NCBI GenBank assembly: GCA_002238965.1
Contig: MPNJ01000005.1
Span: 1-64,000 of the forward strand
Origin: Nitrospinae bacterium bin107
Lineage (GTDB): Bacteria > UBA8248
Direction: 5' to 3'
Length of the DNA: 64,000 nucleotides
Below are positions 7,927 through 15,910 of the stretch, piece after piece (position 1 is the first letter of the stretch; each line of letters begins with the position of its first letter). Below the pieces are notes generated by a model that made no database searches, had not been told where the DNA came from, and saw nothing but the letters and a program-made list of their open reading frames with translations. Position numbers and translations under genes: made by a program.

Positions 7927-9375
7927 ATGGCTTACGAAACGGTAATCGGCCTCGAAGTGCACGCCCAGCTGAATACGGAAAGCAAGATATTCTGCGGTTC
8001 AAGCGCCGCATTCGGAGGCGGAGCGAACGAATATACCTGTACGGTAGACCTTGGGCTGCCCGGCGTACTGCCGGTTCTGAATCGTGAAGTCGTGGAGTCC
8101 ACCCTGAGGCTTGGCCTGGCCGTCGGGGCGGAGGTTGCGCCTGTCTGTCGGTTCGCCCGGAAACATTACTTCTATCCGGACCTCCCCAAGGGATATCAAA
8201 TCAGCCAATACGAAGAGCCTATTTGCACGGGGGGACGTGTTCATTTCGCAACTAAAGACGGGCGGGACGTGAGCATCAATCTCACGAGAATCCATATGGA
8301 AGAAGACGCCGGCAAGCTGATTCATGGCGACGAACTGGGAGACCCGAACCATTCCTATTCCGATCTCAACCGCGCCGGTGTGCCGCTTCTGGAAATCGTC
8401 TCAGAACCCGAACTGAGAAACCCCGAAGACGCCGAATCCTACATGCGGAAACTCAGGACTCTGGTGCGTTACCTGGATATTTCCGACGGCAACATGCAGG
8501 AAGGCAGCCTGCGGTGCGACGCCAATATTTCTCTCAGGCCGCAAGGGTCGGAGAAATTCGGCGAGAAGGTGGAAATCAAGAATATGAATTCTTTTCGGAA
8601 TCTCAGGCGAGCGCTCGAGCATGAAGAAAAGCGCCAGCGCGAAATCCTGGATTCCGGCGGCGTCATTCACCAGGAAACCAGGCTCTGGGACGAGTCCGCC
8701 GGCGTAACGCGGGGAATGCGATCGAAGGAATACGCGCATGATTACCGCTATTTCCCGGACCCCGATCTGGTGCCTCTGACCGTGGACGCGAAATGGCTCG
8801 ATGAAGTCCGTGCGCAACTGCCGGAGCTTCCCGACGCGAAAAGCAAACGCTTTCAGGACGAATTCGGCCTCCCCCGGTACGATGCGGAAGTTCTCACGGC
8901 GGAGAAGGAACTGGCCGCCTATTTCGATAAGGTCGTCGAGGCCGCCGGAAAAGAGCAGGCCAAGGCGGCGAGCAACTGGGTGATGGGCGACGTGTTGCGC
9001 CTGTTGAACGAACGAAAGATCACCATCGAGGAATGTCCCATACCGCCCGAGCGGCTGGCCAGGATGATCTCGCTCATCAACGACGGCACCATCAGCGGGA
9101 AAATCGCAAAGACTGTGTTCGACCAGGTGGCGGAGAGCGGGAAAGACCCCGAGACCATCGTGGAAGAGAAAGGATTAAGGCAGATCACGGACACGAGCGC
9201 CATCGAGAGCGTCGTGGAGGATGTGATTGCGTCAAACCCCGAAGAAGTCGAAGCCTACCGGGGCGGAAAAACGAAGCTCATGGGCTTTTTCGTCGGCCAG
9301 GCGATGAAGGCCACAGGAGGCAAGGCCAACCCCAAAGCCTTACAGGAGATACTCCGGGAAAAACTGGGGAGCTGA
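7927..9375 (+). CDS. gatB: Asp/Glu-tRNA amidotransferase subunit B
   Basis: tRNA-binding kinase/transamidase subunit of the GatCAB complex. The protein begins MAYETVIGLEVHAQLNTESK, the family signature, and continues with KHYFYPDLPKGYQISQYEEP and the metal-site region EEDAGKLIHG. A C-terminal YqeY-like helical tail follows (ASNWVMGDVL to the end). Of two adjacent ATGs, 7927 is at the better distance from GAGGGGG. The length of 482 residues is normal. It forms an operon with gatA and is the last gene before a convergent amidohydrolase. A bacterium with this pair usually lacks GlnRS and/or AsnRS. Confidence 0.95.
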   Translation: MAYETVIGLEVHAQLNTESKIFCGSSAAFGGGANEYTCTVDLGLPGVLPVLNREVVESTLRLGLAVGAEVAPVCRFARKHYFYPDLPKGYQISQYEEPICTGGRVHFATKDGRDVSINLTRIHMEEDAGKLIHGDELGDPNHSYSDLNRAGVPLLEIVSEPELRNPEDAESYMRKLRTLVRYLDISDGNMQEGSLRCDANISLRPQGSEKFGEKVEIKNMNSFRNLRRALEHEEKRQREILDSGGVIHQETRLWDESAGVTRGMRSKEYAHDYRYFPDPDLVPLTVDAKWLDEVRAQLPELPDAKSKRFQDEFGLPRYDAEVLTAEKELAAYFDKVVEAAGKEQAKAASNWVMGDVLRLLNERKITIEECPIPPERLARMISLINDGTISGKIAKTVFDQVAESGKDPETIVEEKGLRQITDTSAIESVVEDVIASNPEEVEAYRGGKTKLMGFFVGQAMKATGGKANPKALQEILREKLGS

Positions 9376-9396
9376 CCCCGAGAAGGCCGTCCCTCC

Positions 9397-10281
9397 TCAG
9401 AGGGATTTCCGTTCCTCGAACCCGTAGAGGGCGCAAGGGTTCTCCACCAGTATTCTCCGGCGCACGCTGTCCTCGGGCGCGAATTCCGCGAGAAGGTCCA
9501 TCAAATCCCCGTCATTGGGAATGATGGGCTTCACGTTCGTGTGCGGCCAATCGGTCCCCCACACCACTCGCTCGGGTGCGGCGTCGATCAAGGCGCGCGC
9601 CACGGGGATGGCGTCGTGGTAAGGAGAGCCGCTCCTGGAGATGCGCTCGGCGCCGCTCAGCTTCACCCATACGTTCCCGCTTTCGAGCAAACGAAGCAGC
9701 ATCTGGAAATCAGGGTGCGTGATTGGCAAGTCCACGGGGAAAAGACCCATGTGGTCGAACACCACGTCAACCGGCAGTTTCCAGAACTGCTCTTCATAAA
9801 CGGGCAACTGCCCGGCGTGTAAATGAAACTGCATGTGCCAGCCGAAATTCTTGATTTTGGCGGCCAACTCACTCATCCGCTCGATTCCGCTTCTCCCTCC
9901 CGAAGCCATGTTGATTCGGGCGCCCCGGATGCCGAGCCGGTTCAACTCATCGAGCCGCTCCTCGGAGGCGTCCGCATCCACCACGCCCACGCCGACATAG
10001 CCCGGTCCTAAGACGCGAATCGCCTCGAGCACTCTTGCGTTGTCCGCGCCATAAGGGCTCGCCTGCACCACGACGCCCCGTTCCAGGCCCAGAACGCCGG
10101 CCATCTTCCGGTAGTCGTTCTCCAGTACCTGAACGGGCGTGTACCGCCTGGGCTCGGCGTAGGGATACTCCGCCTCGGGCCCGAAAATATGAAAGTGACA
10201 ATCCGCCGCTCCCGGGGGAGCCTTGAATTTCGGCGGTTTCGTATCCGGGTCGGGCCCGGGAACCGTGGGCCGGGTGATCAA
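9397..10281 (-). CDS. Amidohydrolase, PDC-lactonase (LigI)-like TIM barrel
   Basis: A metal-dependent hydrolase of the amidohydrolase_2 family. Metal-site motifs are visible in order: DCHFHIFGP near the N-terminus, MQFHLHAGQ, VVFDHMGLF, and GTDWPHTN near residue 240. The early CHFHIFGP and the DTKPPKFKAPPGAADCHFHI lead-in resemble 2-pyrone-4,6-dicarboxylate lactonases and related dicarboxylate hydrolases of aromatic breakdown. The true substrate is not certain. The frame is open to an ATG at 10356, but that start would overlap the upstream gene, so TTG 10281, after CGAGGG, is preferred with moderate confidence. It is last in the leftward group that starts with the RiPP-like precursor. Confidence 0.8.
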   Translation of the reverse strand: MITRPTVPGPDPDTKPPKFKAPPGAADCHFHIFGPEAEYPYAEPRRYTPVQVLENDYRKMAGVLGLERGVVVQASPYGADNARVLEAIRVLGPGYVGVGVVDADASEERLDELNRLGIRGARINMASGGRSGIERMSELAAKIKNFGWHMQFHLHAGQLPVYEEQFWKLPVDVVFDHMGLFPVDLPITHPDFQMLLRLLESGNVWVKLSGAERISRSGSPYHDAIPVARALIDAAPERVVWGTDWPHTNVKPIIPNDGDLMDLLAEFAPEDSVRRRILVENPCALYGFEERKSL

Positions 10282-10316
10282 TGCGCGCCCTCGAACCTGT
10301 GTGGAGCGGCTGTGGC

Positions 10317-10790
10317 TTATTTTCTTTTCTTTTTCTTGCGGAACGGCTTGTGGCACTGCGTGCAGCTGTCCGACAAGGCGCTGAACGCTTTCAGCACGGC
10401 ATTCTTATCTTTCGCCTGAGCCGCTTTGGCGACGTTTCTCGCGATTTGCGCCGAATCTCTGGCGATTTTCGTGTAGTCGTCGAACCGGCTCCAGACTTCC
10501 GCCTTGATCCGCGTCTTGCCGAAAGCGCTGCCCTTGGGGCTGAGATAAGGAATCGCCGCCGAGAGCAGCGTGATTTCCTCCGCCGCCGCCGCGACGCGCT
10601 TGTAGTTCGCCTTCTTGGTGTAGACCTTGACCCGGCGCATCGCGCGGCTGATGCTCTTCATCGTGCGCACGCGCACCCTTTGCACGCCGCGCATCGTCTG
10701 CTCGTCCTGGCCTGCGGTGAATGAGGGAAGAAAAACCACCGCCATCAAGACCACGCACACCAGCGCGCACACCCATTTCCCGATTCGCAT
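10317..10790 (-). CDS. Cytochrome c-prime-like periplasmic haem protein
   Basis: A 157-residue secreted protein with an N-terminal signal sequence (KWVCALVCVVLMAVVFLPSF). A single haem-binding motif, CTQCH, lies near the C-terminus (about residue 143). Position and size fit the four-helix cytochrome c'/c-556 family, in which the CxxCH is in the last helix. It ends in a run of lysines (KPFRKKKKRK), which is unusual for this family and suggests binding to membrane phospholipid or an acidic partner. ATG 10790 is preferred over the upstream GTG because AGGAG stands five bases before it. Roles in the family include electron transfer and NO binding; the role here is unknown. Confidence 0.75.
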   Translation of the reverse strand: MRIGKWVCALVCVVLMAVVFLPSFTAGQDEQTMRGVQRVRVRTMKSISRAMRRVKVYTKKANYKRVAAAAEEITLLSAAIPYLSPKGSAFGKTRIKAEVWSRFDDYTKIARDSAQIARNVAKAAQAKDKNAVLKAFSALSDSCTQCHKPFRKKKKRK

Positions 10791-10881
10791 ATCCACTCCT
10801 CATCGGCGGCCTGGACGGCTCTTCCCAAGAATGCCCCATAATAAAAAGGGGCTTCCGGGGTGTCAATCCGGGGCGCGGATA

Positions 10882-11217
10882 TCATGTAACCATATGCAAT
10901 TCAAATAGATAAGATATCAGGAAATTATCGAAAACATGAAGATTCGCCGTATCTTGAAATCCCGGCGTTCCCCCGCGCGGAGGATGACGCATCGCGAATC
11001 GGGCCTCGACATGCCCGTGTTCTGAGGTTCCGCCCGAAACCGCCGCGCCCGCGATAGCAAGGAAGCCCTGTAAAAGAGCAATCCCCCGTTTCGCGTGGAA
11101 ATCCGCCCCTTGGCGTTCTGCGAACACGTCCGGCGCGAGGATGTCGTATTCGTGGCGGGAGTGGGGCAGGGGGTATTGTCGTACTTGAACGGCTTTCTGT
11201 TTCATCCCCACCGTCAC
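10882..11217 (-). CDS. Small ORF overlapping the end of the 364-aa gene; unrecognised, possibly degenerate
   Basis: The GTG at 11217 overlaps the TGA of the upstream gene (GTGA), and an internal ATG four codons on follows GGTGGGG, an arrangement typical of translational coupling. The first 50 residues look protein-like with G/C-rich third positions (YPLPHSRHEYDILAPDVF, then GIALLQGFLAIAGAAVSGG). The end, roughly 1088x-1097x, runs into A+T-rich sequence and looks non-coding. No family is recognised. It may be a genuine small protein of the RiPP operon or the stub of a truncated gene. Confidence 0.35.
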   Translation of the reverse strand: MTVGMKQKAVQVRQYPLPHSRHEYDILAPDVFAERQGADFHAKRGIALLQGFLAIAGAAVSGGTSEHGHVEARFAMRHPPRGGTPGFQDTANLHVFDNFLISYLFELHMVT

Positions 11218-12308
11218 GCCTGCCCGGACTCACCCTCCGAGTCGGCGTAGAGCCGGAAGTAGGCGAGGGCGGCGTAGGCCTTGGCCTCGATGGCGTCGCC
11301 CTCGATCGAGAGCTTGAAGTGGTTAATCCCCTTGTAGAGGATGGACATGCCCTTTTCCTCGAAGAGCCGCTCGATTCCCGGGAAGGCGCGCAGCCCGGCT
11401 CCCTTCTCCGGCAGGCACCATTTCATCTCTTCGAGGTAGTCCACGACGGGACGCCAGGCGTTGCGCCCGGACGTGAGCCAGTAGTCGAGGTTCGAGGGTT
11501 TCCTCGGCCTGTACATCTCGAGGCCCAGGCGCGGCCCCACCCCGTCCGCGGCGACGTCCACGGCCAGCCGGAAGACGGGCGTCACGTCGCGCATCTCTTC
11601 CAGGATGTCCATCACCTTCCGGGCGGAGCCTTCCCACTTCAGCCGCTTGAGCAACGCCGGCATGTTTCGCTGCTTCAACCCGTCCATGATGAGGCGTATG
11701 GAGCGCGGCTCTCGCTGCGCCACGGCGCCGATCTGGTCCACCACGCCGTCACGGGGCAAGGCGGCGAAGACCCGCTCCACGGATCTGCGCTCCTCCTCGT
11801 CCTCCTCCCACCCGACCGCATTCGCTATGGCGGCGGCCAGGCGGTCGGGGGTTCTCGAACCCGCGACATCTTTATCCAGTTCTGACTCGGGCTGCAGCGC
11901 CAGGAATACGCCCGGGGCCGGGTTCAGGTCCGAAGGGACCTCCGCGATGTCGTATTCGAGCATCGACGCCCTGAACCAGCCGGCGAGAGAGGGTTCGGAA
12001 GGGGGAGCCACCCCGTTCATGCGGGCGAAGACCCGGCCGAGGGCCGCCTCCGGGGAATCGGGCTTTGCGTCCTCGCCCTGACGAACGAAATACTCCAAAG
12101 ACGGCCGTCCGGGCGCGACCGATACGAAATAATCGGCGGCGGGCGCAGGGTCTCCCAGCCGGAACTCGAACGCCGCGTAATTGAGCGTCAGCCAACCCGG
12201 AAGTTCACCGACGCGCTCCTCCAGGCGACCCCGCCACGGGCCGTCGAGCAGGGAGGATGGAATAAAGCGGCGCAGCCTAGGAAAGACGTCCCCGAAATTC
12301 TCAGCCAT
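11214..12308 (-). CDS. Unrecognised 364-aa protein beside the NHLP-type precursor
   Basis: A soluble, acidic protein with no signal peptide or membrane segment. I cannot assign a family with confidence. Notable stretches are LEYDIAEVPSDLNPAPGVFL, the helical and charged WEEDEEERRSVERVFAAL, FRLAVDVAADGVGPRLGLEM, and a C-terminal module with YLEEMKWCLPEKG, FPGIERLFEEKG and GINHFKLSIEGDAIEAKAYA. The last pattern recalls, from memory only, conserved proteins found next to NHLP- or Nif11-type precursors. It follows the RiPP-like precursor by 197 bases on the same strand under the same likely promoter, so a role in maturation, folding or immunity is a reasonable inference. A hairpin TCCTG/CAGGA (12316-12333) lies just before its start. 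Confidence 0.7.
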   Translation of the reverse strand: MAENFGDVFPRLRRFIPSSLLDGPWRGRLEERVGELPGWLTLNYAAFEFRLGDPAPAADYFVSVAPGRPSLEYFVRQGEDAKPDSPEAALGRVFARMNGVAPPSEPSLAGWFRASMLEYDIAEVPSDLNPAPGVFLALQPESELDKDVAGSRTPDRLAAAIANAVGWEEDEEERRSVERVFAALPRDGVVDQIGAVAQREPRSIRLIMDGLKQRNMPALLKRLKWEGSARKVMDILEEMRDVTPVFRLAVDVAADGVGPRLGLEMYRPRKPSNLDYWLTSGRNAWRPVVDYLEEMKWCLPEKGAGLRAFPGIERLFEEKGMSILYKGINHFKLSIEGDAIEAKAYAALAYFRLYADSEGESGQA

Positions 12309-12505
12309 CGTCTAATCCTGTTTCTGAGCAGGATGCATCCATTGTTGTCAAGGCGACGATGAGCAAACTCGGCCCCTTGGTCTCCCTTCAGTGAAGCGGG
12401 TCGCAGAGCCGCATAAACCCGCAAGGAGGTTTCCCGCACCTGCCCCTCCCGGGGTTTTCCGGCAAACCTGTCGAGCAAATTATGGAACTGTTTCGGTATA
12501 TCGCA

Positions 12506-12793
12506 TCAGGAGTTCTGGTTCAAGCTGTTCCAGGCGCTGGCAAGGTCCAGCATGGACCCCGAGCCGGCCACGACGGCGTTGAGGTCCGCCTCGCTCAATT
12601 CGGCAGGCGGCAACACCAGGTTGATGCTCATGAGGTTGTCCTGGTGCACGCCGATCTTGAATCCCTCGGGAATGGTGACCCCCAGTTCCTTCTCGATGGC
12701 GGCCTTGGGGTCGGTAAGCAATTCAGAGCGGAACGCCTCGTTCTCGCTGGCTTTTCGGATGATACCCTCTCTTACTTCCTCGATGGTTTTCAC
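12506..12793 (-). CDS. NHLP-leader (proteusin-type) RiPP precursor peptide
   Basis: A 95-residue peptide with the layout of nitrile-hydratase-like leader precursors. It has a helical N-terminus (KTIEEVREGIIRKASENEAF), the hallmark FRSELLTDPKAAIEKELGV followed by IPEGFKIGVHQDN, the strand NLVLPPAELSEADLNAV, and a Gly-rich cleavage-like site VAGSGS near residue 78. The remaining C-terminus, MLDLASAWNSLNQNS, would be the core: short, with no Cys and with Ser, Asn and one Trp. The frame is open to ATG 12865, but GTG 12793 places the start where family members begin and follows GGAG. It is first in the leftward group, about 140 bases after a strong promoter. No YcaO, radical SAM, LanM or peptidase-transporter gene is seen nearby. 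Confidence 0.82.
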   Translation of the reverse strand: MKTIEEVREGIIRKASENEAFRSELLTDPKAAIEKELGVTIPEGFKIGVHQDNLMSINLVLPPAELSEADLNAVVAGSGSMLDLASAWNSLNQNS

Positions 12794-12935
12794 TGCTTCG
12801 CGTTCTCCACAAAATGCCGCCCGATTGCGGGTGGTGTGAGATTCCTCCCATGGCCGGGGAGCCATGCGGCAGCAAGCGCCTGAGAGCGGTAGTATTCCGC
12901 CTCTTCGCTCCGGAAAAAAATAACAACTTAAGGAA

Positions 12936-12963
12936 AGTATATGCGCCGTGATCGCCTCGTCAA
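12936..12963 (-). promoter_or_regulatory. Sigma70-type promoter of the RiPP-like operon
   Basis: On the minus strand, TTGACG (12963-12958), a 16-base spacer and TATACT (12941-12936) form a near-consensus promoter. Transcription would start near 12929 and give a leader of about 135 bases before the precursor's GTG at 12793. Confidence 0.6.
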
Positions 12964-12983
12964 TAAAAATATAACCTTTCGCC

Positions 12984-13014
12984 GGAAAAAAACATAAATT
13001 ATGCTATTTTTTCC
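12984..13014. promoter_or_regulatory. A/T-rich nested palindrome in divergent promoter region
   Basis: GGAAAAAAA (12984-12992) faces TTTTTTCC (13007-13014) around the perfect palindrome CATAA-A-TTATG (12993-13003). It lies between two divergent genes and upstream of the -35 of the RiPP-like operon. That makes an operator more likely than a terminator, though the A- and T-runs would also suit a two-way terminator. Confidence 0.4.
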
Positions 13015-13122
13015 CTCAAGCTCCCCCCCAACCCCGAATTCACCCCTGACATCGCACCGGATGAGCTATTTTACCCGTCGGTATCCTTCGCAGGGTTTTT
13101 TTCTTGAGGGGCCGGAAGTGGT

Positions 13123-14985
13123 GTGAGAAACTTGGCTATCCGCTACGAAGCATATCGAGCATGGGTTTCCGCTCCACTGCAGACCCGCTTGCCGGCCGGG
13201 AAGGATACGACATTGAGCGCCAAGGGTTCCGATCAGCACATGAACACCGACGTCCGCTACGAAGCCGACGAAAAACCGCCGCCCCTGCTCTCGTTCGGTC
13301 TGGGGATGCAGCTCGCCATCCTCTGCGTGGGCGGCATCGTGTTCACGCCGTTGATCGTGGTGCGGGCCGCCGGCGGAACGGAGGATTATCTCTCGTGGGC
13401 CGTGTTCGCCGGCCTGGCGGTCTGCGGCGCGACCACGATGCTCCAGGCGTACCGGGTCGGCCGCTTCGGCGCGGGCTACGTGCTCATCATGGGCACCTCG
13501 GGCGCTTTCATCGCGGTCTGCATCGCGGCGCTCGCCAAGGGAGGACCGGGGATGCTCGCCACGCTGGTTCTCGCCTCCTCGCTGTTTCAGTTCGTGCTCT
13601 CAGAAAGGCTCTCGCTGTTCCGGCGTGTGCTGACGCCGACCGTCGCGGGAACCGTCATCATGCTGATTGCGGTGACGGTGATGCCCATCGTCTTCGATAT
13701 GCTCGATGACGTGCCGAAGGGCAGCTCGCCGCTCGCCGCTCCGCTGAGCGCGCTGGCGGCGGTGGCCGTCATCGTCGGCATCGCGCTCAAGGCGGCGGGG
13801 GCGCTGCGCCTGTGGGCGCCGGTGATCGGTGTGGTTACGGGCTCGATAATCGGCGGTTATTTCGGCATCTACGATACGGCCCGCGTCGCCGGGGCTTCGT
13901 GGGTCGGTCTTCCCCAAGGCGCGTGGCCGGGCCTGGACCTGAACTTCGGGCCGGTTTTCTGGACGCTTCTTCCCGGGTTCGTGTTCGTGACCTTAATCGG
14001 CGCCATCGAAACCGTGGGCGACGGCGCCGCTATCCAGCGCGTGTCCTGGCGGCGGCCCCGGGCGGTGGATTTCAAGGCGGTGCAGGGCGCGGTGGCGGCC
14101 GACGGTGTGGGCAACCTGCTCTCCGGTCTGTTGGCGACGGTGCCGAACACGACCTATTCGACGAGCGTGTCCGTCACCGAACTCACCGGCGTCGGCGCGC
14201 GCAGCGTGGGAATCGCCGCCGGGCTGGTGTTTCTCTCCCTGGCGTTTTTGCCCAAGCTGGTCGCCCTGGTGCTGGCGATACCGGCCCCGGTCGCCGCTGC
14301 CTACATCACCGTGTTGCTGGCGATGCTCTTCATTGTCGGCATGCGGATGGTCGTTCAGGATGGGATCGACTACCGCAAGGGGCTGGTGGCGGGCGTCGCG
14401 TTCTGGGCGGGCGTCGGCTTCCAGAACGGCGTCATATATCCCGAATACTTCTCCACGTTCGCGGGCGGCCTGCTGAACAACGGAATGACGGCCGGCGGCC
14501 TCGTCGCCATGATCATGACCTTGTTCGTCGAACTCACCGAGCCGCGGCGCAGCCGTATCGAGGTGGCGTTCGACATCTCGGCGCTTCCGAAGATACGGGA
14601 TTTTCTCGGTGATTTCGCCTCCGCCGGCGGCTGGGATGAGGCGATGGCGCAACGACTCGACGCCGTGGGCGAGGAGACGCTGCTGACGATTCTGCGTCAG
14701 GATGAAGCAGATGAGGACCGCGAGCGAAGGCGGCTGCTCGTGGTGGCGCATAAGGAAGACGGCGGCGCAGTGGTGGAGTTCGTCGCCGCGGGCGGGGAGG
14801 AGAACCTGCAGGACAAAATCGCGCTGCTCGGCGAGCAGACGGCAGGCGCGCCCATCGAGCGCGAAGTTTCGCTCAGGCTGCTGCGCCACCTCGCATCGTC
14901 GGTCCGCCACCAGCAATATCACGACACGGACATCGTGACCGTTCGAGTGGAGGTCCCCGGGACGGGAAGGGGCACAGGGAGTTGA
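13123..14985 (+). CDS. NCS2-family nucleobase permease with C-terminal GHKL-like domain
   Basis: Residues about 55-485 form a polytopic xanthine/uracil-type permease (NCS2 fold) with about 12-14 helices. The family stretch FVTLIGAIETVGDGAAIQRV is followed by DGVGNLLSGLLATVPNTTYS, which holds the substrate and ion site region. After the last helix comes a soluble extension of about 130 residues (IEVAFDISALPKIRDFLGDF to the end). Its pattern AQRLDAVGEETLLTIL, the central strand GAVVEFVAAGGEENL and LLRHLASSVRHQQYHDTDIV look like an RsbW/HATPase_c_2-type fold. NCS2 carriers normally end with the membrane part. GTG 13123 is the longest start; ATG 13240 (residue 40) is also likely. Confidence 0.85.
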   Translation: MRNLAIRYEAYRAWVSAPLQTRLPAGKDTTLSAKGSDQHMNTDVRYEADEKPPPLLSFGLGMQLAILCVGGIVFTPLIVVRAAGGTEDYLSWAVFAGLAVCGATTMLQAYRVGRFGAGYVLIMGTSGAFIAVCIAALAKGGPGMLATLVLASSLFQFVLSERLSLFRRVLTPTVAGTVIMLIAVTVMPIVFDMLDDVPKGSSPLAAPLSALAAVAVIVGIALKAAGALRLWAPVIGVVTGSIIGGYFGIYDTARVAGASWVGLPQGAWPGLDLNFGPVFWTLLPGFVFVTLIGAIETVGDGAAIQRVSWRRPRAVDFKAVQGAVAADGVGNLLSGLLATVPNTTYSTSVSVTELTGVGARSVGIAAGLVFLSLAFLPKLVALVLAIPAPVAAAYITVLLAMLFIVGMRMVVQDGIDYRKGLVAGVAFWAGVGFQNGVIYPEYFSTFAGGLLNNGMTAGGLVAMIMTLFVELTEPRRSRIEVAFDISALPKIRDFLGDFASAGGWDEAMAQRLDAVGEETLLTILRQDEADEDRERRRLLVVAHKEDGGAVVEFVAAGGEENLQDKIALLGEQTAGAPIEREVSLRLLRHLASSVRHQQYHDTDIVTVRVEVPGTGRGTGS

Positions 14986-15083
14986 GAAGCCCGTGCGGGC
15001 GCGCTTCGGTATTGTCCCGGCGCATCGTGCGCGGGGGAAAGGCGATATCCCCAGACGAGGGGTGGAAGAGAAGCCTCCCTGAC

Positions 15084-15218
15084 AAGGGGTTGTTGAAAAA
15101 GTCCCCGAAGCGGTGGGGGTGCGATGGTTTTGTAGAGACAGGCACGGAGGCCTGTCCCTACGCCCCCCGGTTGGTTTTTTTCGCCTGGTCCGAAATCAGG
15201 ACTTTTCAACAACCCCTT
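15084..15218. repeat. MITE-like inverted repeat, 135 bp
   Basis: The left end AAGGGGTTGTTGAAAAAGTC (15084-15103) is matched by the inverted right end GGACTTTTCAACAACCCCTT (15199-15218), with one A fewer. In the centre lies a second palindrome, GTAGAGACAGG/CCTGTCCCTAC (15132-15161). No reading frame fits inside. The same ends recur at 28470 and 28693-28710, and a relic is at 691-704, so this is a dispersed, non-autonomous element. It lies between convergent genes. Confidence 0.7.
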
Positions 15219-15229
15219 CCCGAGAAACC

Positions 15230-15817
15230 CTACCTCCTCCCCCTCGGGTGGTGGTCAAGGCCGCGATAGGCGTCGATGAAGGCGGTGATGCGCTTTTCGT
15301 CAAAAGCCTCCAGCGTGTCTATCTTGCCCCAGGCGGTGAGCGCGATTCTGTGCTTCATGGAGGGATACGGGGCGAGAATGACGAACTTCGGGTAGTCTCG
15401 CACCAGATTTCCGAGTTTTTTCACGAGTTCGGGACAATCGGAACAGTTATACTGTACGAGAACGCCGCCGTCTTCCAGGTTGTGCACCTGGAAGCCCTTG
15501 TCGATCGGGCTCCGGTGAACGCCCCAGCGGACGATGGTCGGGTAATGGGGACCCGAGGTAGGAGGCTCCGTGTTATAGGAGATGGCGCCGCTCGTGCCGA
15601 CGCGGATGTGGCGGTTGCCGAGGGAGGGCACGTTGCGCGCTTTGTTCGCGGATGCGCCTGTAAAGTAGTAGACGCCGATGACGATCGCGACGATGACGAT
15701 CGCCCACACGAGCAGGGCCGTACGCTTGTTCCTGGAGCCTCTGGCTCTCGCCTGGCGCGAAGAGCCGTGCTCGGCGGGTCGGGGACGTTGCTTTTTTCTC
15801 TTGGCTTTTCTGGACAA
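15230..15817 (-). CDS. DUF3105 membrane-anchored protein
   Basis: A 195-residue protein with a basic N-terminus (SRKAKRKKQRPRPAEHG), one membrane segment (LLVWAIVIVAIVIGVYYF) and an outward-facing DUF3105 domain. Family signatures are YNTEPPTSGPHYPTIVRWGV and VHNLEDGGVLVQYNC, followed by CPELVKKLG. The conserved His and Cys residues suggest metal binding, but the function is not known. The frame is open to 15910; TTG 15817, eight bases after GAGAAAGG, gives a sensible short cytoplasmic tail and is preferred. It stands alone, with no operon partner. Confidence 0.75.
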   Translation of the reverse strand: MSRKAKRKKQRPRPAEHGSSRQARARGSRNKRTALLVWAIVIVAIVIGVYYFTGASANKARNVPSLGNRHIRVGTSGAISYNTEPPTSGPHYPTIVRWGVHRSPIDKGFQVHNLEDGGVLVQYNCSDCPELVKKLGNLVRDYPKFVILAPYPSMKHRIALTAWGKIDTLEAFDEKRITAFIDAYRGLDHHPRGRR

Positions 15818-15910
15818 GGAGGAACCTTTCTCGATGTTGCGGTGGTCGGCGGCTTCAGTACCACTCGATGGGTCGCGCCTCAAGATACGCAAACACCAGG
15901 GTCGGGACAA

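Noticed and set aside
12188-12478. 96-residue frame between precursor and 364-aa gene as a second precursor
   Set aside because: It overlaps the 364-aa gene start in another frame, lacks leader motifs and is Arg/Leu-rich like non-coding GC-rich DNA.
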